A DNA stretch of 64,000 bases, from positions 1,426,001 through 1,490,000 of the forward strand of contig NZ_RPFZ01000001.1 in NCBI RefSeq assembly GCF_003815535.1, in the 5' to 3' direction. A program made the position numbers and the translations under genes. Position 1 is the first letter of the stretch. Every line of letters starts with the position of its first letter. The notes below the pieces were generated by a model that saw nothing but the letters and a program-made list of their open reading frames with translations, was not told the origin of the DNA and did no database searches. Shown piece by piece: positions 63,362 through 64,000 of this stretch. This DNA is from Aurantiacibacter spongiae. GTDB taxonomy: Bacteria > Pseudomonadota > Alphaproteobacteria > Sphingomonadales > Sphingomonadaceae.

Positions 63362-64000
63362 TGCTGAAGATCGAAAACCTCCACGCCACCGTCGGTGATA
63401 CCGAAATCCTCATGGGGCTCGACCTCGAGGTGAACGCGGGCGAAATACACGCCATCATGGGCCCCAACGGCGCGGGCAAGTCGACGCTCGCTTATGCTCT
63501 CGGTGGCCGGCCCGGATACGAGGTGACGGACGGCTCCGTCACCTTCGACGGTGACGATCTGCTGGATATGGACCCGCACGAACGCGCCGCCGCGGGCCTG
63601 TTCCTGGGCTTCCAGTACCCTGTGGAGATCCCCGGTGTTTCCAACGTGCAGTTCCTGCGCGAGGCGCTCAATTCCCAGCGCAAGGCCCGCGGGGAAGAGC
63701 CGCTGTCGGGCGGCGAGTTTCTGAAGGTCGCCAAGGAGAAGGCGGCGCTGCTCAAGCTCGACATGGACATGCTGAAGCGCAACGTGAACGTCGGCTTTTC
63801 CGGCGGGGAGAAGAAGCGCAACGAGATGGTCCAGATGGGCATCCTCGACCCGAAATTCGCTGTGCTGGACGAGACCGACAGCGGGCTCGACATCGATGCG
63901 CTCAAGACCGTGGGCGAGGGGATCAACGCCATCATGCGCAAACCCGACAAGGGCGTGCTGCTGATCACGCACTACCAGCGGCTGCTCGATTACGTGCAGC
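63361..64000 (+). CDS. sufC: Fe-S assembly ATPase SufC, 3' end missing
   Basis: The first 213 codons of an ABC-type ATPase that powers SufBCD. Walker A GPNGAGKSTLAY is near residue 40; SGGEFLKVAKEKAALLKLDMDMLKRNVNVGFSGGEKKRNEMVQM includes the signature, then Walker B FAVLDETDSGLD (about 170) and the H-loop THYQRLL. The gene leaves the window while still open. It starts in a TGATG overlap. Confidence 0.95.
   Translation, partial: MLKIENLHATVGDTEILMGLDLEVNAGEIHAIMGPNGAGKSTLAYALGGRPGYEVTDGSVTFDGDDLLDMDPHERAAAGLFLGFQYPVEIPGVSNVQFLREALNSQRKARGEEPLSGGEFLKVAKEKAALLKLDMDMLKRNVNVGFSGGEKKRNEMVQMGILDPKFAVLDETDSGLDIDALKTVGEGINAIMRKPDKGVLLITHYQRLLDYVQ

Overview
The window is a GC-rich, densely packed alphaproteobacterial chromosome segment. 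Its content fits Sphingomonadales, most likely Erythrobacteraceae: a SUV3-like helicase/S4/FdxA/CarD run, TsaC, HemJ, PopZ, a DivK-like regulator, UrcA, a ThiS-ThiG fusion, a MerC-domain protein, and a suf operon carrying an endonuclease-like gene. The clade call is inferred from gene content and style, not from a marker comparison. I saw no rRNA, tRNA, CRISPR array, insertion sequence or prophage. The longest stretches without a gene are 29531-29828 (candidate replication origin) and 58071-58350 (divergent promoters plus an orphan terminator). No gap exceeds 300 bases.

Layout. 1-1.4 kb: end of an ATP-dependent DNA ligase. 1.5-8.0 kb: a minus-strand overlapping chain of M23 peptidase, hemB, two GNAT acetyltransferases, an MFS/spermidine-synthase-like protein and a gamma-type carbonic anhydrase. 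8.2-13.3 kb: SUV3-like helicase, S4 protein, ferredoxin, YihY membrane protein and CarD. 13.4-19.5 kb: mixed single genes, including a DUF2807 repeat protein, tsaC, a DUF815 ATPase, a sugar-dehydrogenase-like protein, fRMsr and a glycine-zipper protein. 19.5-25.1 kb: mnmE-mnmG-rsmG-parA-parB on the minus strand with three parS sites. 25.1-29.5 kb: DUF6489, dienelactone hydrolase, an NTF2-like protein, rho, hemJ and hemE. 29.8-35.4 kb: plus-strand ppsR, maf, aroE, coaE, dnaQ, hpf, ptsN, thioesterase and DUF1491. The hemE/ppsR junction with DnaA-box-like 9-mers and an AT-rich palindrome is the best candidate for oriC; most genes near it are transcribed away from it.

35.6-45.2 kb: cell-wall hydrolase, exonuclease III, an A-type Fe-S carrier, CBS protein, ferredoxin-like protein, popZ, tolC, a short Pcm-like protein, class I fumarase and a LytS/LytTR two-component pair. 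45.3-53.4 kb: UrcA, small membrane protein, DAG-kinase-like protein, phosphoesterase, DivK-like regulator, rplM-rpsI, COX15, MerC protein behind a Zur-like dyad, thiSG, and two small unknowns. 53.4-60.2 kb: long-chain acyl-CoA synthetase, gamma-glutamyltransferase, pyrD and a DUF885 lipoprotein. 60.3-64 kb: the suf operon (Rrf2/IscR-type regulator, sufB, a codon-atypical unknown gene, endonuclease-like gene, sufC running off the window).

Several genes link functionally. HemB, HemE, HemJ and COX15 serve heme synthesis. ParA/ParB/parS, the candidate origin, PopZ and the DivK-like regulator form a chromosome-pole and cell-cycle theme. The Suf genes, A-type carrier, fumarase and ferredoxins form an Fe-S theme. 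The most unusual items are the foreign-looking gene inside the suf operon, the orphan terminator or small-RNA candidate before the DUF885 gene, the parS copies written inside rsmG codons, and the Pcm-like protein lacking the central part of its fold.
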